A stretch of DNA of 8,903 bases from NCBI GenBank assembly GCA_019237595.1, contig JAFAGU010000259.1:1-8903 (forward strand). The letters are read 5' to 3'. Made by a program: the position numbers and the translations under genes. Every line of letters starts with the position of its first letter. The stretch's first letter is position 1. This document shows, piece after piece, positions 1-6,661 of this stretch. The DNA comes from Betaproteobacteria bacterium (GTDB lineage Bacteria; Pseudomonadota; Gammaproteobacteria; Burkholderiales; SG8-39). The notes under the pieces are model-generated. The model was not told the DNA's origin. It saw only the letters and a program-made list of their open reading frames with translations, and searched no databases.

Positions 1-80
1 GCGCGCGCTACGCCGCGGTATCGCTCTGCATCGGCGTGGGCCAGGGGCTCGCGGTGATCCTCGAGCGGGTGAAGGAATGA
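1..80 (+). CDS. Thiolase (acetyl-CoA C-acyltransferase), C-terminal end only
   Basis: Only the last 25 codons are in the window, read in the frame that begins at base 3 and ends with TGA at 78-80. They give a tail containing CIGVGQGLAVILE. This matches the thiolase C-terminal block, in which the Cys of the CIGxGxG motif (codon 27-29) is the second catalytic cysteine, the one that acts as the base in thiolytic cleavage or condensation of acyl-CoA. The stop overlaps the start of the next gene as ATGA, so the two are translationally coupled. Beside a glutaryl-CoA dehydrogenase, the likely role is cleavage of acetoacetyl-CoA (or another 3-ketoacyl-CoA) to acetyl-CoA. The family call is firm for so short a piece because the motif is diagnostic; substrate specificity cannot be read. 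Confidence 0.85.
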   Translation, partial: ARYAAVSLCIGVGQGLAVILERVKE

Positions 81-1279
81 ACGCTCCTCTCGAGAAAGGC
101 AAGGCGAAGGCGGAATTCGCCCGGAACGACCCGTTCCTCCTCGACGCGCAGCTCACGGAGGAAGAGCGCATGGTGCGCGAGGCGGCGCACGCGTACTGCC
201 AGGACAAGCTCGGCCCGCGCGTCCTGAATGCCTTCAGGAAGGAAGAAACCGACAAGGGAATCTTCCGCGAGATGGGCGAACTCGGCCTCCTCGGGCCGAC
301 GATTCCGCCCGAATATGGCGGCCCCGGCCTGAACTACGTCTCCTATGGCCTCATCGCGCGCGAAGTCGAGCGCGTCGATTCCGGCTATCGCTCGATGATG
401 AGCGTCCAGTCCTCGCTCGTGATGCTGCCGATCTTCGAATTCGGTTCTCCTTCCGCGAGGCAGAAATACCTGCCGAAGCTCGCCTCCGGCGAATGGATCG
501 GCTGCTTCGGCCTCACGGAGCCGAACCACGGCTCCGATCCGGGCTCGATGCAGACCCGGGCGAAGAAAGTGCCCGGCGGCTACAGCCTCACGGGCTCGAA
601 GATGTGGATCTCCAATTCGCCGATCGCCGACGTCTTCGTCGTGTGGGCGAAGGACCACGAAGGGCAGATTCGCGGCTTCGTCCTGGAAAGGTCCTTCAAG
701 AACCTCTCGGCACCCGCCATCCACGGCAAGGTGGGCCTGCGCACCTCCATCACGGGCGAAGTGGTGATGGACAACGTGTTCTGCCCCGAGGAAAACGCGT
801 TTCCGGAAGTGCGAGGCCTCAAAGGGCCGTTCACCTGCCTCAATTCCGCGCGCTACGGAATAGCGTGGGGTGCCTTGGGCGCGGCAGAGGACTGCTTCGT
901 CAGGGCCCGTAACTACGTATTGGATCGCAAGCAGTTCGGCAGGCCGCTCGCGGCGAACCAGCTCGTGCAGAAAAAGCTCGCCGACATGCTCTCCGAGATC
1001 GCGCTCGGCCTGCAGGGGTGCCTCCGGCTCGGGCGGATGAAGGACGAAGGCATCGCGGCCGCCGAAGTCACTTCCATCCTCAAGCGCAATTCCTGCGGCA
1101 AGGCGCTCGACATCGCTCGCGCCGCGCGCGACATGCTCGGCGGCAACGGGATCTCGGACGAATTCGGCGTGATCCGGCACGTGGTGAACCTCGAAGTGGT
1201 CAACACCTACGAAGGCACGCACGACATCCATGCCCTCATCCTCGGCCGCGCGATCACAGGGCTGCAGGCGTTCAGCTAG
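77..1279 (+). CDS. gcdH: Glutaryl-CoA dehydrogenase (acyl-CoA dehydrogenase family)
   Basis: A complete 400-aa FAD flavoenzyme, the usual size. The family oxidatively decarboxylates glutaryl-CoA to crotonyl-CoA and passes electrons to electron-transfer flavoprotein in the cytoplasm. Visible landmarks: the N-terminal QLTEEERMVR block (residues 25-34); DSGYRSMMSVQSS (101-113), whose R105 lines up with the Arg that binds the glutaryl carboxylate in the human enzyme (recalled alignment); GCFGLTEPNHGSDP (142-155), the FAD/substrate loop; DRKQFGRPLAANQLVQKKLADM (283-304); and the C-terminal TYEGTHDIHALILGRAITG block, where E379 is the expected catalytic base. This C-terminal block is specific to glutaryl-CoA dehydrogenases within the superfamily. 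The ATG overlaps the thiolase stop (ATGA). A purine stretch AAGGA lies directly against it, closer than an ideal ribosome site, so coupling probably drives initiation. The product would feed crotonyl-CoA toward the thiolase upstream. The hydratase and 3-hydroxyacyl-CoA dehydrogenase needed between them are not in the window. Confidence 0.93.
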   Translation: MNAPLEKGKAKAEFARNDPFLLDAQLTEEERMVREAAHAYCQDKLGPRVLNAFRKEETDKGIFREMGELGLLGPTIPPEYGGPGLNYVSYGLIAREVERVDSGYRSMMSVQSSLVMLPIFEFGSPSARQKYLPKLASGEWIGCFGLTEPNHGSDPGSMQTRAKKVPGGYSLTGSKMWISNSPIADVFVVWAKDHEGQIRGFVLERSFKNLSAPAIHGKVGLRTSITGEVVMDNVFCPEENAFPEVRGLKGPFTCLNSARYGIAWGALGAAEDCFVRARNYVLDRKQFGRPLAANQLVQKKLADMLSEIALGLQGCLRLGRMKDEGIAAAEVTSILKRNSCGKALDIARAARDMLGGNGISDEFGVIRHVVNLEVVNTYEGTHDIHALILGRAITGLQAFS

Positions 1280-2231
1280 GAGCCTCGCGCTCGCCCTCGG
1301 CCTCGTCGCCGCCCTCCCGGCGGCGGCGGAGGTATCGCCTTACCCGAGCCGCGCGGTGAAGGTCGTGGTCGCCGTCTCGCCCGGCGGCACGCCCGATCTC
1401 CTCGCTCGCCTGCTGTCGGCGCGGCTCTCGGAGCGCACGCGCCAGCAGTTCATCGTGGAAAACCGCCTCGGCGCGGGCGGCAACATAGCCGCGGAAGCAG
1501 TGGCGAAGGCCCCGGCCGACGGCTACACGCTCTTCTTCCCGTCGAGCGCCGTCCTCACCTTGAATCCGGCGGTCTACACGAGGCCCGGCTTCGACCCGGT
1601 CAAGGACTTTGCGCCGATCGCCATCGTCGGCTCGGGCGGCTACTACTTCCTCGCCTGCGCTCGCCTGCCCGTGAAGTCGATGCAGGACCTCGTGGCGCTC
1701 GCGAAAACGCGGCCCGTCACCTACGCGACCGCGGGGCATGGGACGAGCCATCACCTGGCCGGCGAGATGCTGAACCGCGCGGCCGGCATCCGCATGGTCC
1801 ATGTTCCGTACAAAGGCTTCGCACAGGGGATCCAGGACGTGCTCGGCTGCAAGGTCGATGTGATCGTAGGCGCGGTGGCGGGGAGCGCCGCCTACGTGAA
1901 GAGCGGGCGCGTGAAGGCGCTCGCCGTCACTTCGCAGAAGCGCTTCCCCGGCACGCCGGAAGTGCCGACGATGATCGAGTCCGGCTTCCCCGGCTTCGAG
2001 GTCGAGGCGTGGTACGGATTGCTTGCGACTGCCGGAACACCGCGCGAGGTCGTCGAGCGCCTGAACGCCGAGACGCTCGCGGTCATCCGGCAGAAGGCGT
2101 TCGTCGACCTGCTGCGCGACCAAGGGCTCGAAGTCGTGGGAGGCACGCCGGAAGCGTTCTCATCGCGCCTTCGCACGGAGCTCGCAAGCTCAGCGCAGCT
2201 CGTGAAGTCGCTCGGGCTCAAGGTGGACTAG
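1230..2231 (+). CDS. Bug / tripartite tricarboxylate transporter substrate-binding receptor
   Basis: A 333-aa periplasmic solute-binding protein of the Bug (TctC-like) family, normal length. The N-terminus has Arg residues (R13, R14, R17), a hydrophobic stretch (19-29) and a likely signal peptidase I site after the Ala run at 31-33. The mature protein starts with the family pattern YPSRAVKVVV...PGGTPDLLARLL, then GAGGNIAAEAVAKAPADGYTL, HVPYKG and a C-terminal FPGTPEVPTMIESGFPGFEVEAWYG block, all typical of Bug proteins. These bind carboxylates, amides and aromatic acids and deliver them to TctAB-type permeases; many are orphans with no permease nearby, as here. ATG 1230 lies 50 nt inside the dehydrogenase gene; no later ATG or GTG keeps the signal peptide, so this start is the only good one. 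The nearest purine stretch (GAAGG, 1211-1215) is far from the start, so initiation probably relies on coupling. The ligand is unknown; context suggests a dicarboxylate or a precursor of glutaryl-CoA. Confidence 0.92.
   Translation: MPSSSAARSQGCRRSARSLALALGLVAALPAAAEVSPYPSRAVKVVVAVSPGGTPDLLARLLSARLSERTRQQFIVENRLGAGGNIAAEAVAKAPADGYTLFFPSSAVLTLNPAVYTRPGFDPVKDFAPIAIVGSGGYYFLACARLPVKSMQDLVALAKTRPVTYATAGHGTSHHLAGEMLNRAAGIRMVHVPYKGFAQGIQDVLGCKVDVIVGAVAGSAAYVKSGRVKALAVTSQKRFPGTPEVPTMIESGFPGFEVEAWYGLLATAGTPREVVERLNAETLAVIRQKAFVDLLRDQGLEVVGGTPEAFSSRLRTELASSAQLVKSLGLKVD
2220..2226 (+). promoter_or_regulatory. Ribosome binding site for the alpha/beta hydrolase
   Basis: AAGGTGG lies 6 nt before a GTG codon at 2233 and inside the last codons of the receptor gene. 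It is the best Shine-Dalgarno match in the operon. It decides the GTG start, which sits one base after the preceding TAG. Confidence 0.6.
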
Positions 2232-2232
2232 C

Positions 2233-3057
2233 GTGAAGCGCGTGCGCGTCGGCGACATCGAGCTTGCGGTTCGCGACGAGGGAAGCGGCGCCCCCGTCCT
2301 CTTCCTCCACGGCTTCCCGGACTCCTCGCATCTCTGGCGCCACCAGGTCGGCGCCCTCGTGCAGGCGGGCTTCCGCGCCATCGCACCGGACCTGCGGGGC
2401 TTCGGCGCCTCCGACAAGCCCGCCGAGACGAAGGCGTACGGACTGCAGGCCATCGTCAAGGACGTCCTCGCGCTCCTCGATGCGCTTGGCGTACCGCGCG
2501 CGCACGTCGTGTGCCACGACTTCGGCGCGGCGGTCGGCTGGCTCCTCGCATCGCTGCATCCGCAGCGCGTGGACCGCTTCGTCCCGCTCTCCGTCGGCAG
2601 CCCGCAAAGCTTCTCCGCCGCCGGATTCGCGCAGCGTGAGAAGTCCTGGTACATGCTCCTCTTCCAGTTCCGCGACGTCGCCGAGGACATCATCACGCGC
2701 GAGAACTGGAAATTCCTCCGCGAGTTCGCGCGCCACCATCCCGAGACCGAGAAGTGGATCGCCGATCTCTCGCGCCCAGGCGCGCTGGCGGCAGCGCTCA
2801 ACTGGTATCGCGCGAATTCCGGCCCGGAGCGCTCCTTCGGCGCCCTGCCGGCGCTGCCCAAGGTGAAGGCGCCGACGCTGGGCGTCTGGTCGGGCTGGGA
2901 CGCCTACCTCACCGAGGCGCAGATGGTCGGGTCCGCCGCGTTCGTCGAAGGCCCGTGGCGCTACGAGCGCTTCGAAGGCGCGAGCCACTGGCTGCAGCTC
3001 GACCAGCCGGACAAGCTCAACCGCTTGCTGATCGATTTCCTTCCACGGGGGGGGTAG
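2233..3057 (+). CDS. Alpha/beta hydrolase, epoxide hydrolase / dehalogenase type
   Basis: A 274-aa cytoplasmic alpha/beta-hydrolase-fold enzyme with no signal peptide. Visible motifs: HGFP (26-29), the oxyanion-hole segment; DLRGFGASDKP (53-63); the nucleophile elbow VCHDFGAA (93-100), with Asp rather than Ser as nucleophile (D96); a C-terminal acid candidate in WSGWD (D223); and the catalytic His in GASHW (H252). An Asp nucleophile marks the epoxide hydrolase and haloalkane/fluoroacetate dehalogenase branch. The cap region contains SWYMLLFQF (138-146) and LNWYRAN (189-195), both frequent in epoxide hydrolases, where two cap tyrosines (here perhaps Y140 and Y192) activate the epoxide. Epoxide hydrolase is therefore preferred, with dehalogenase as the alternative. 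Translation starts at GTG 2233; the stop is 2 nt before the next gene. A run of eight G closes the reading frame. It probably hydrolyses an intermediate of the compound handled by this operon; the substrate is not known. Confidence 0.85.
   Translation: MKRVRVGDIELAVRDEGSGAPVLFLHGFPDSSHLWRHQVGALVQAGFRAIAPDLRGFGASDKPAETKAYGLQAIVKDVLALLDALGVPRAHVVCHDFGAAVGWLLASLHPQRVDRFVPLSVGSPQSFSAAGFAQREKSWYMLLFQFRDVAEDIITRENWKFLREFARHHPETEKWIADLSRPGALAAALNWYRANSGPERSFGALPALPKVKAPTLGVWSGWDAYLTEAQMVGSAAFVEGPWRYERFEGASHWLQLDQPDKLNRLLIDFLPRGG
3047..3054 (+). promoter_or_regulatory. G8 homopolymer doubling as ribosome binding site
   Basis: Eight consecutive G bases lie 5 nt before the ATG at 3060. They encode the last Gly codons of the hydrolase and form the only purine-rich stretch able to act as a Shine-Dalgarno sequence for the metallohydrolase. 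A run this long is prone to polymerase slippage and to sequencing error. Confidence 0.4.
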
Positions 3058-3059
3058 TT

Positions 3060-4130
3060 ATGGATTCCAAAAGACGTCTCTTCCTCCGGGCGACGGCAGC
3101 CGCGCTCGCCTCTCCCGCCTACGCCCTGGACGGCGCGAGGCCGGTGCCGATCGCCGACATGCACAGCCACTACGGCATGCTGTTGCGCAAGATGGGCGAT
3201 TCCGGCCTCGCGGCCGACATGCGAGCGAGCGGGGTCGCCTTGGTCGCCTGGAAGCTCATTGCCGATAATCGCTGGATCCGCGCCACGACCTTCGGCATCG
3301 AGCAGGTAAGCGTGCCGGCGGCCGGCGATCTCGCGCGGCACTTCGACTCGACGCTCGAGCGCATGAAGGCCTACCTTGCGGCGGAAAAACTCGCCGTTGT
3401 CCGCACGCGGGCGGACGTGGATGCATGCCTGGCCGGCGTGCCCGGCGTAGTCGTCGCCTCCGAGGGCGCCGACTTCCTCGAGGGACGCCTTGAAGGCCTC
3501 GGGCGCGCCTACGACGCCGGCCTGCGCCACCTCCAGCTCGTGCACTACATCGCCACGCCGGTCGGCGACTTCCAGACCGCCCGCCCGACGCACAACGGGC
3601 TGAGCCAGATGGGCCGCGAGCTCGTCGCTGCGTGCACAGACAAGGGGATCCTCGTCGACCTCGCTCATTGCAGCGCTGCCGCGCTGGATCAGGCGCTTGC
3701 CATCGCGAAAGGGCCAGTGGTCTGGTCGCACGGGTGGGTCGACGCCCGCGAGGGCGACTGGCGCGACCAATACGGTTACCTGAGCCGCAGGCTCTCGATC
3801 GACCAGGCGAAGAAGATCGCCGACCGCGGCGGGGTGGTGGGCGTCTGGGGACTCGGGCTGCTGCGCCCGACGGGCGCATGGCCCGTCGGGCGCGGCGATG
3901 CCAAAGCGTACGCGCGAGAGCTCGCCGCGCTCGTCGACAAGATCGGCGCCGATCACGTCGCCATCGGGACCGACATCGAGGGCATGGGACGCGACTGGAC
4001 TGTCAACAGCTACGGCGAGGTGCGCGGCATGATCGACTACCTCCAGGAGCTCAAGCTTCCCGAGGCGACGATCGAGAAGGTGGCCTGCGGAAACTACGCT
4101 CGCGTGCTGAAGTCCGCCTTCACGACCTAG
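3060..4130 (+). CDS. Tat-exported M19 (membrane dipeptidase-like) metallohydrolase
   Basis: A 356-aa zinc hydrolase of peptidase family M19, which cleaves dipeptides and, in some members, beta-lactams or other amides. The N-terminus KRRLFLR (4-10) followed by an Ala-rich stretch and AYA (20-22) is a good twin-arginine signal, so the enzyme should be exported folded with its metals; mature protein from about residue 23. Metal-site candidates, in family order, are H35 and H37 (DMHSHYG), the bridging E135 (ASEGADF), H203 (DLAHCS), H224 (WSHG) and D305 (IGTDIEG). The first motif is HxH, whereas well-studied M19 enzymes have HxD. The frame is open upstream to 2754 but only ATG 3060 gives the signal peptide, so that extension is rejected. 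It is the last gene of the operon, 2 nt after the hydrolase, and its stop is one base from the stop of the convergent kinase gene. Substrate unknown; an exported amidohydrolase role alongside the receptor is an inference. Confidence 0.88.
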   Translation: MDSKRRLFLRATAAALASPAYALDGARPVPIADMHSHYGMLLRKMGDSGLAADMRASGVALVAWKLIADNRWIRATTFGIEQVSVPAAGDLARHFDSTLERMKAYLAAEKLAVVRTRADVDACLAGVPGVVVASEGADFLEGRLEGLGRAYDAGLRHLQLVHYIATPVGDFQTARPTHNGLSQMGRELVAACTDKGILVDLAHCSAAALDQALAIAKGPVVWSHGWVDAREGDWRDQYGYLSRRLSIDQAKKIADRGGVVGVWGLGLLRPTGAWPVGRGDAKAYARELAALVDKIGADHVAIGTDIEGMGRDWTVNSYGEVRGMIDYLQELKLPEATIEKVACGNYARVLKSAFTT

Positions 4131-4131
4131 A

Positions 4132-5817
4132 TCAGGCGCGCGGCGGCGAGCGGAGCTTCCGTCCCGCCTTGATGTCGTTCATGAGGATCGTGAAGACGAG
4201 CGCGATGCCGCCGATGGCCGCGCCGAGGAAGAGGAGGATCGCGAGGCCGGGATAGCCGAGGATGCGGAAGTCGGTATCCACGCCCATGAGGAGCGCCGCG
4301 CCGACGATGAGCGCCGCGAGGACGAGCCCGACGGTGATCCGGTTCGCGACCTTCTGCATGCCCTCCATGAGCGCGCTCTCGTCGATGGCGTCGACCCGCA
4401 CGCGGAACTGGTTGTCGGCGAGCTGGTCGAGGATGCGGTTCACTCGCCCGGGCAGGTGGGTGACGAAGTTCTTGAGGTCCACCGCGGTGCTGAAGAGCGA
4501 GCCTGGCGAAAGGCCGCGCGTCATCTGCTCGCGGGTGATGTCCGCCGCGTGGCGCCGGATGGCCGCGTTCGGGTCGAAGCGCGGCGCGAGGGCGCGGCCG
4601 ACCTCGTCGAGGTTGAGGAGCGTCTTGCCGACCATGGCGAGCTCGGCCGGCAGGCGAATGCCGTTGTCCGCCGCCGCCTTCATGAGCATGAGGACCGCGC
4701 GCCCGACCTGCGGCTCGGCCTGCGAGAGCTCCTGGTGCTGCCCGACGAGGTCGGCCACGGCGCGCCGGAACGCGGCCGTGCGCGCATCCTCGCGCGACTC
4801 CGCGATGAGGAGCAGCACCTTGACCGCGTCGTCCGTGCGGTTGTCCGCCACGGCAAGGAGAAGCTGGAGCAGCCGGTCCTGGAGCGCCGGCGTCAGGCGC
4901 GCGACCATGCCGAGGTCGATGAGCGCGATCCGGCCGCCGGAGACGAAGACGTTGCCCGGGTGCGGGTCGGCGTGGAAGATCCCGTCGCGCAGCATCTGCT
5001 TCAGGTAGGCCTTGAAGAGCGCGTCGGCGAGCCGGTCGGCGTCGAGCTCGAGCCGCGCGAGCGGGCTGAGCTCCGTCACCTTGCTGCCTTCGACGAAGTC
5101 CATGGTCAGCACGCGGGCCGTGCTGTGCGAGGGCACCGGGGCCGGGACGAGGATCTCGGGGATCTCGCGCAGGTTCCCGCCGATCGTGGCGAGGTGCATC
5201 GCCTCGTGGCGGAAATCGAGCTCGCGCAGGAGCGACTTGCCGAACTCGTCCATGACCGTCGCGATGCCGTAGCGCTCGCCGAATTCCGTGTGCTGCTCGA
5301 GCAGCCGCGCGACTTCGCGCATCGCCTCGAGGTCCTCGAGCACCTGGTCGCGGATGCCGGGGCGCTGCACTTTCACGGCGACGGCGCGCCCGCCGGGAAG
5401 CGTGGCCGAGTGCACTTGCGCGATGGACGCTGCCGCCACCGGCTGCGGCGAGAAGGAAGCGAACGCGGCCGAGACCGGCGTTCCGAGCTCCGCTTCGACG
5501 ATCGCGCGCGCTTCCTCGAACGGGAAAGGCTCGACCTGGTTCTGCAGCCTCTTCAAGGCATCGGTGTAGGCCGGCGGCACGAGGTCGGGCCGCGTGGACA
5601 GGAGCTGGCCGAGCTTCACGAAAGTCGGCCCGAGCGCCTCGAGATCGCGCGCGAGCTCTTCGGCGCGAGGCGCCGATCCCGCGCTCGCGCCCTCCTGCGC
5701 CGGCATGAGGTCGGCGAGCCCCGCCGCCTGCACCATGTCGGCGCGGCCGTACTTGAAGAGCAGGAGCGCGATGTCCTTGTAGCGCTTCAGGCGCCCGGGA
5801 TGGAGAAGGAGGGACAC
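4132..5817 (-). CDS. ABC1/AarF/UbiB-family atypical kinase with C-terminal membrane anchor
   Basis: A 561-aa protein-kinase-like protein, close in length to UbiB. All family hallmarks are visible: KLGQ (68-71, the KxGQ motif of the N-terminal extension), the alanine-rich loop AAASIAQVH (128-136) that replaces the usual Gly-rich loop, the nucleotide-binding Lys in VAVKVQRPG (K149), ELDFRHEA (200-206 region), the catalytic HADPHPGN (282-289) and DLG (301-303). Two hydrophobic helices near 494-511 and 522-543 give the C-terminal membrane anchor typical of UbiB. The family has ATPase activity and supports ubiquinone synthesis or extraction of membrane lipids. No ubiquinone gene is adjacent, and Proteobacteria often carry more than one paralogue, so no symbol is assigned. 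The start is GTG at 5815-5817, retaining the conserved HPGRLKRYKDIALLLFKYGR segment; a G6 run sits only 1 nt before it, an awkward spacing. It is the third gene of a leftward operon, 16 nt after the 148-aa membrane protein. Confidence 0.9.
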   Translation of the reverse strand: MSLLLHPGRLKRYKDIALLLFKYGRADMVQAAGLADLMPAQEGASAGSAPRAEELARDLEALGPTFVKLGQLLSTRPDLVPPAYTDALKRLQNQVEPFPFEEARAIVEAELGTPVSAAFASFSPQPVAAASIAQVHSATLPGGRAVAVKVQRPGIRDQVLEDLEAMREVARLLEQHTEFGERYGIATVMDEFGKSLLRELDFRHEAMHLATIGGNLREIPEILVPAPVPSHSTARVLTMDFVEGSKVTELSPLARLELDADRLADALFKAYLKQMLRDGIFHADPHPGNVFVSGGRIALIDLGMVARLTPALQDRLLQLLLAVADNRTDDAVKVLLLIAESREDARTAAFRRAVADLVGQHQELSQAEPQVGRAVLMLMKAAADNGIRLPAELAMVGKTLLNLDEVGRALAPRFDPNAAIRRHAADITREQMTRGLSPGSLFSTAVDLKNFVTHLPGRVNRILDQLADNQFRVRVDAIDESALMEGMQKVANRITVGLVLAALIVGAALLMGVDTDFRILGYPGLAILLFLGAAIGGIALVFTILMNDIKAGRKLRSPPRA

Positions 5818-5833
5818 GCCCCCCGGCCAGCAA

Positions 5834-6280
5834 TTAACGGACCGATGCCGGCGCGCGATCGCGCAGGTGCCGCCGCAGCATCCAGGCGAGGACGGAAAGG
5901 GCGAGCCAGCCGAGCGTCGCCGCGCCGAGCGCCTGCCACGCGCCGGAGTGCGGCAGCAGCCAGGCGGCGAGGCCCGAAAACGCGAGGAGGCCGATGCTGC
6001 CCAGCGCCGCGCCGAGCGCGATGACGGCGGAGAGCATGCGGCCCCTTCGCACGCCGGAGAACCCGTGGCGCTGCTTCTTCTCCTTCTCGTGCCGCTCGAC
6101 GAGCGTGACGCTCGCCGGAAAGATTCCGGGAAAGGCGAGGAAGAGCCCGCCCACGACGGCGCCGAACTCCTTCGCGATCGCGCCCGCGACGACCGTGACG
6201 AGGCCCCCGAAGATGAAGCGCACGAGGTACTCCCACCATTTCGTCTCTCCCAGCCGCTCGACTTGCGCCTTCAGGACCAT
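5834..6280 (-). CDS. Small multi-pass membrane protein, DUF3147-like (148 aa)
   Basis: A 148-aa hydrophobic protein. Hydrophobic segments lie near 19-36, 41-58, 84-106 and 115-135, with a charged KEKKQRH loop (about 66-72) between the second and third. The segment WEYLVRFIFGGLVTVVAG then GGLFLAFPGIFPASVTL resembles EYLIRFLAGGVVVSAFA then AGLFAAAPSVALATLSL in the 113-aa protein encoded just upstream, so the two are paralogues. I assign both to the DUF3147 membrane family from memory of family members; no function is established that I know of. ATG 6278-6280 follows the preceding TAA by 3 nt with no clear Shine-Dalgarno sequence, which implies translational coupling. The ABC1 kinase gene follows after 16 nt. 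It may form a membrane complex with its neighbour; that is inference. Confidence 0.78.
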   Translation of the reverse strand: MVLKAQVERLGETKWWEYLVRFIFGGLVTVVAGAIAKEFGAVVGGLFLAFPGIFPASVTLVERHEKEKKQRHGFSGVRRGRMLSAVIALGAALGSIGLLAFSGLAAWLLPHSGAWQALGAATLGWLALSVLAWMLRRHLRDRAPASVR

Positions 6281-6283
6281 CGC

Positions 6284-6625
6284 TTACTTGAGGAAGAGGA
6301 CCCAGAGGGCAAAGGCGACGGCGAACCACGCCGGCAGCGCGGCGCTCGCCGCCGCGAGGCTCGAGAAGTCGCGCCGCACGAGGAGCCGGCAGGTCACCCA
6401 GCTATAGGCGAAGAGCGCGATCGCGCCCACGAGCATGGAGCGCGCCTCCTGCGCGGCATAGACGCTTCCATCGTTCGAGAGCGCGAGCGATAGCGTGGCG
6501 AGCGCGACCGAAGGTGCGGCCGCAAAGAGCCCCGCGAAGCTCTTGGGGCTGAAGAGATCCCCCAGCACGGCGAAGGCGGAAACGACTACGCCGCCGGCGA
6601 GGAACCGGATCAGGTATTCCATCAT
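6284..6625 (-). CDS. Small multi-pass membrane protein, DUF3147 (113 aa)
   Basis: A 113-aa protein with about four hydrophobic segments (near 5-22, 31-48, 62-82 and 90-111). The blocks LIRFLAGGVVVSAFAVLGDL, FSPKSFAGLFAAAPSVALAT and YAAQEARSMLVGAIALFAYS match my recollection of the DUF3147 family, which is about this long. The frame stays open upstream to 7048, but that extension runs antisense through the yqgE-like gene and has no membrane character, so the start is taken at the ATG pair 6620-6625 (MMEYL). A weak GGGCGGGCG stretch precedes it. It is first in a three-gene leftward operon and diverges from the yqgE-like pair with only 36 bp between start codons. Function unknown. Confidence 0.82.
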   Translation of the reverse strand: MMEYLIRFLAGGVVVSAFAVLGDLFSPKSFAGLFAAAPSVALATLSLALSNDGSVYAAQEARSMLVGAIALFAYSWVTCRLLVRRDFSSLAAASAALPAWFAVAFALWVLFLK

Positions 6626-6661
6626 CGCGACGCCCGCCCGGCGTGGTGCATACTGGTGCGC
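6626..6661. promoter_or_regulatory. 36-bp divergent intergenic region with a direct repeat
   Basis: This is the whole space between two divergent start codons, so signals for both transcription units must lie here or extend into the coding sequences. It holds the hexamer TGGTGC twice (6644-6649 and 6654-6659), spaced 10 bp apart, one helical turn, and overlapping a -10-like CATACT (6649-6654). An operator for a shared regulator is possible but not shown. I see no convincing -35 element for either direction at standard spacing. Confidence 0.35.
6649..6654 (+). promoter_or_regulatory. Candidate -10 element for leaderless yqgE-like gene 1
   Basis: CATACT matches four of six positions of the TATAAT consensus and ends 7 nt before the ATG at 6662. 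Transcription from it would start at or next to the ATG, giving a leaderless message. There is no Shine-Dalgarno sequence. The heptamer ATACTGG (6650-6656) recurs at the same distance before the second yqgE-like gene. No -35 box is recognisable. Confidence 0.35.

Noticed and set aside
8..1231. 407-aa open frame antisense to the glutaryl-CoA dehydrogenase gene
   Set aside because: It is an artefact of high G/C third positions. The translation is rich in Arg, Glu, His and Ala with no recognisable motif, while the sense strand encodes a complete conserved enzyme.
1272..2123. 283-aa antisense open frame in the receptor gene
   Set aside because: No motif and biased composition; the sense strand is a clear Bug-family receptor.
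2754..3059. Upstream extension of the metallohydrolase frame to 2754
   Set aside because: It overlaps the hydrolase out of frame, has no family similarity and would bury the Tat signal. ATG 3060 is the real start.
4127..5833. 568-aa open frame on the - strand, slightly longer than the kinase and in another frame
   Set aside because: The translation is an Arg/Ala/Pro/Gly-rich shadow. The kinase motifs (KxGQ, HADPHPGN, DLG) are in the 4132-5817 frame.
4456..6024. 522-aa open frame on the + strand across the kinase and membrane-protein genes
   Set aside because: Low-complexity charged translation with no domain. The opposite strand carries every ABC1 kinase motif in order.
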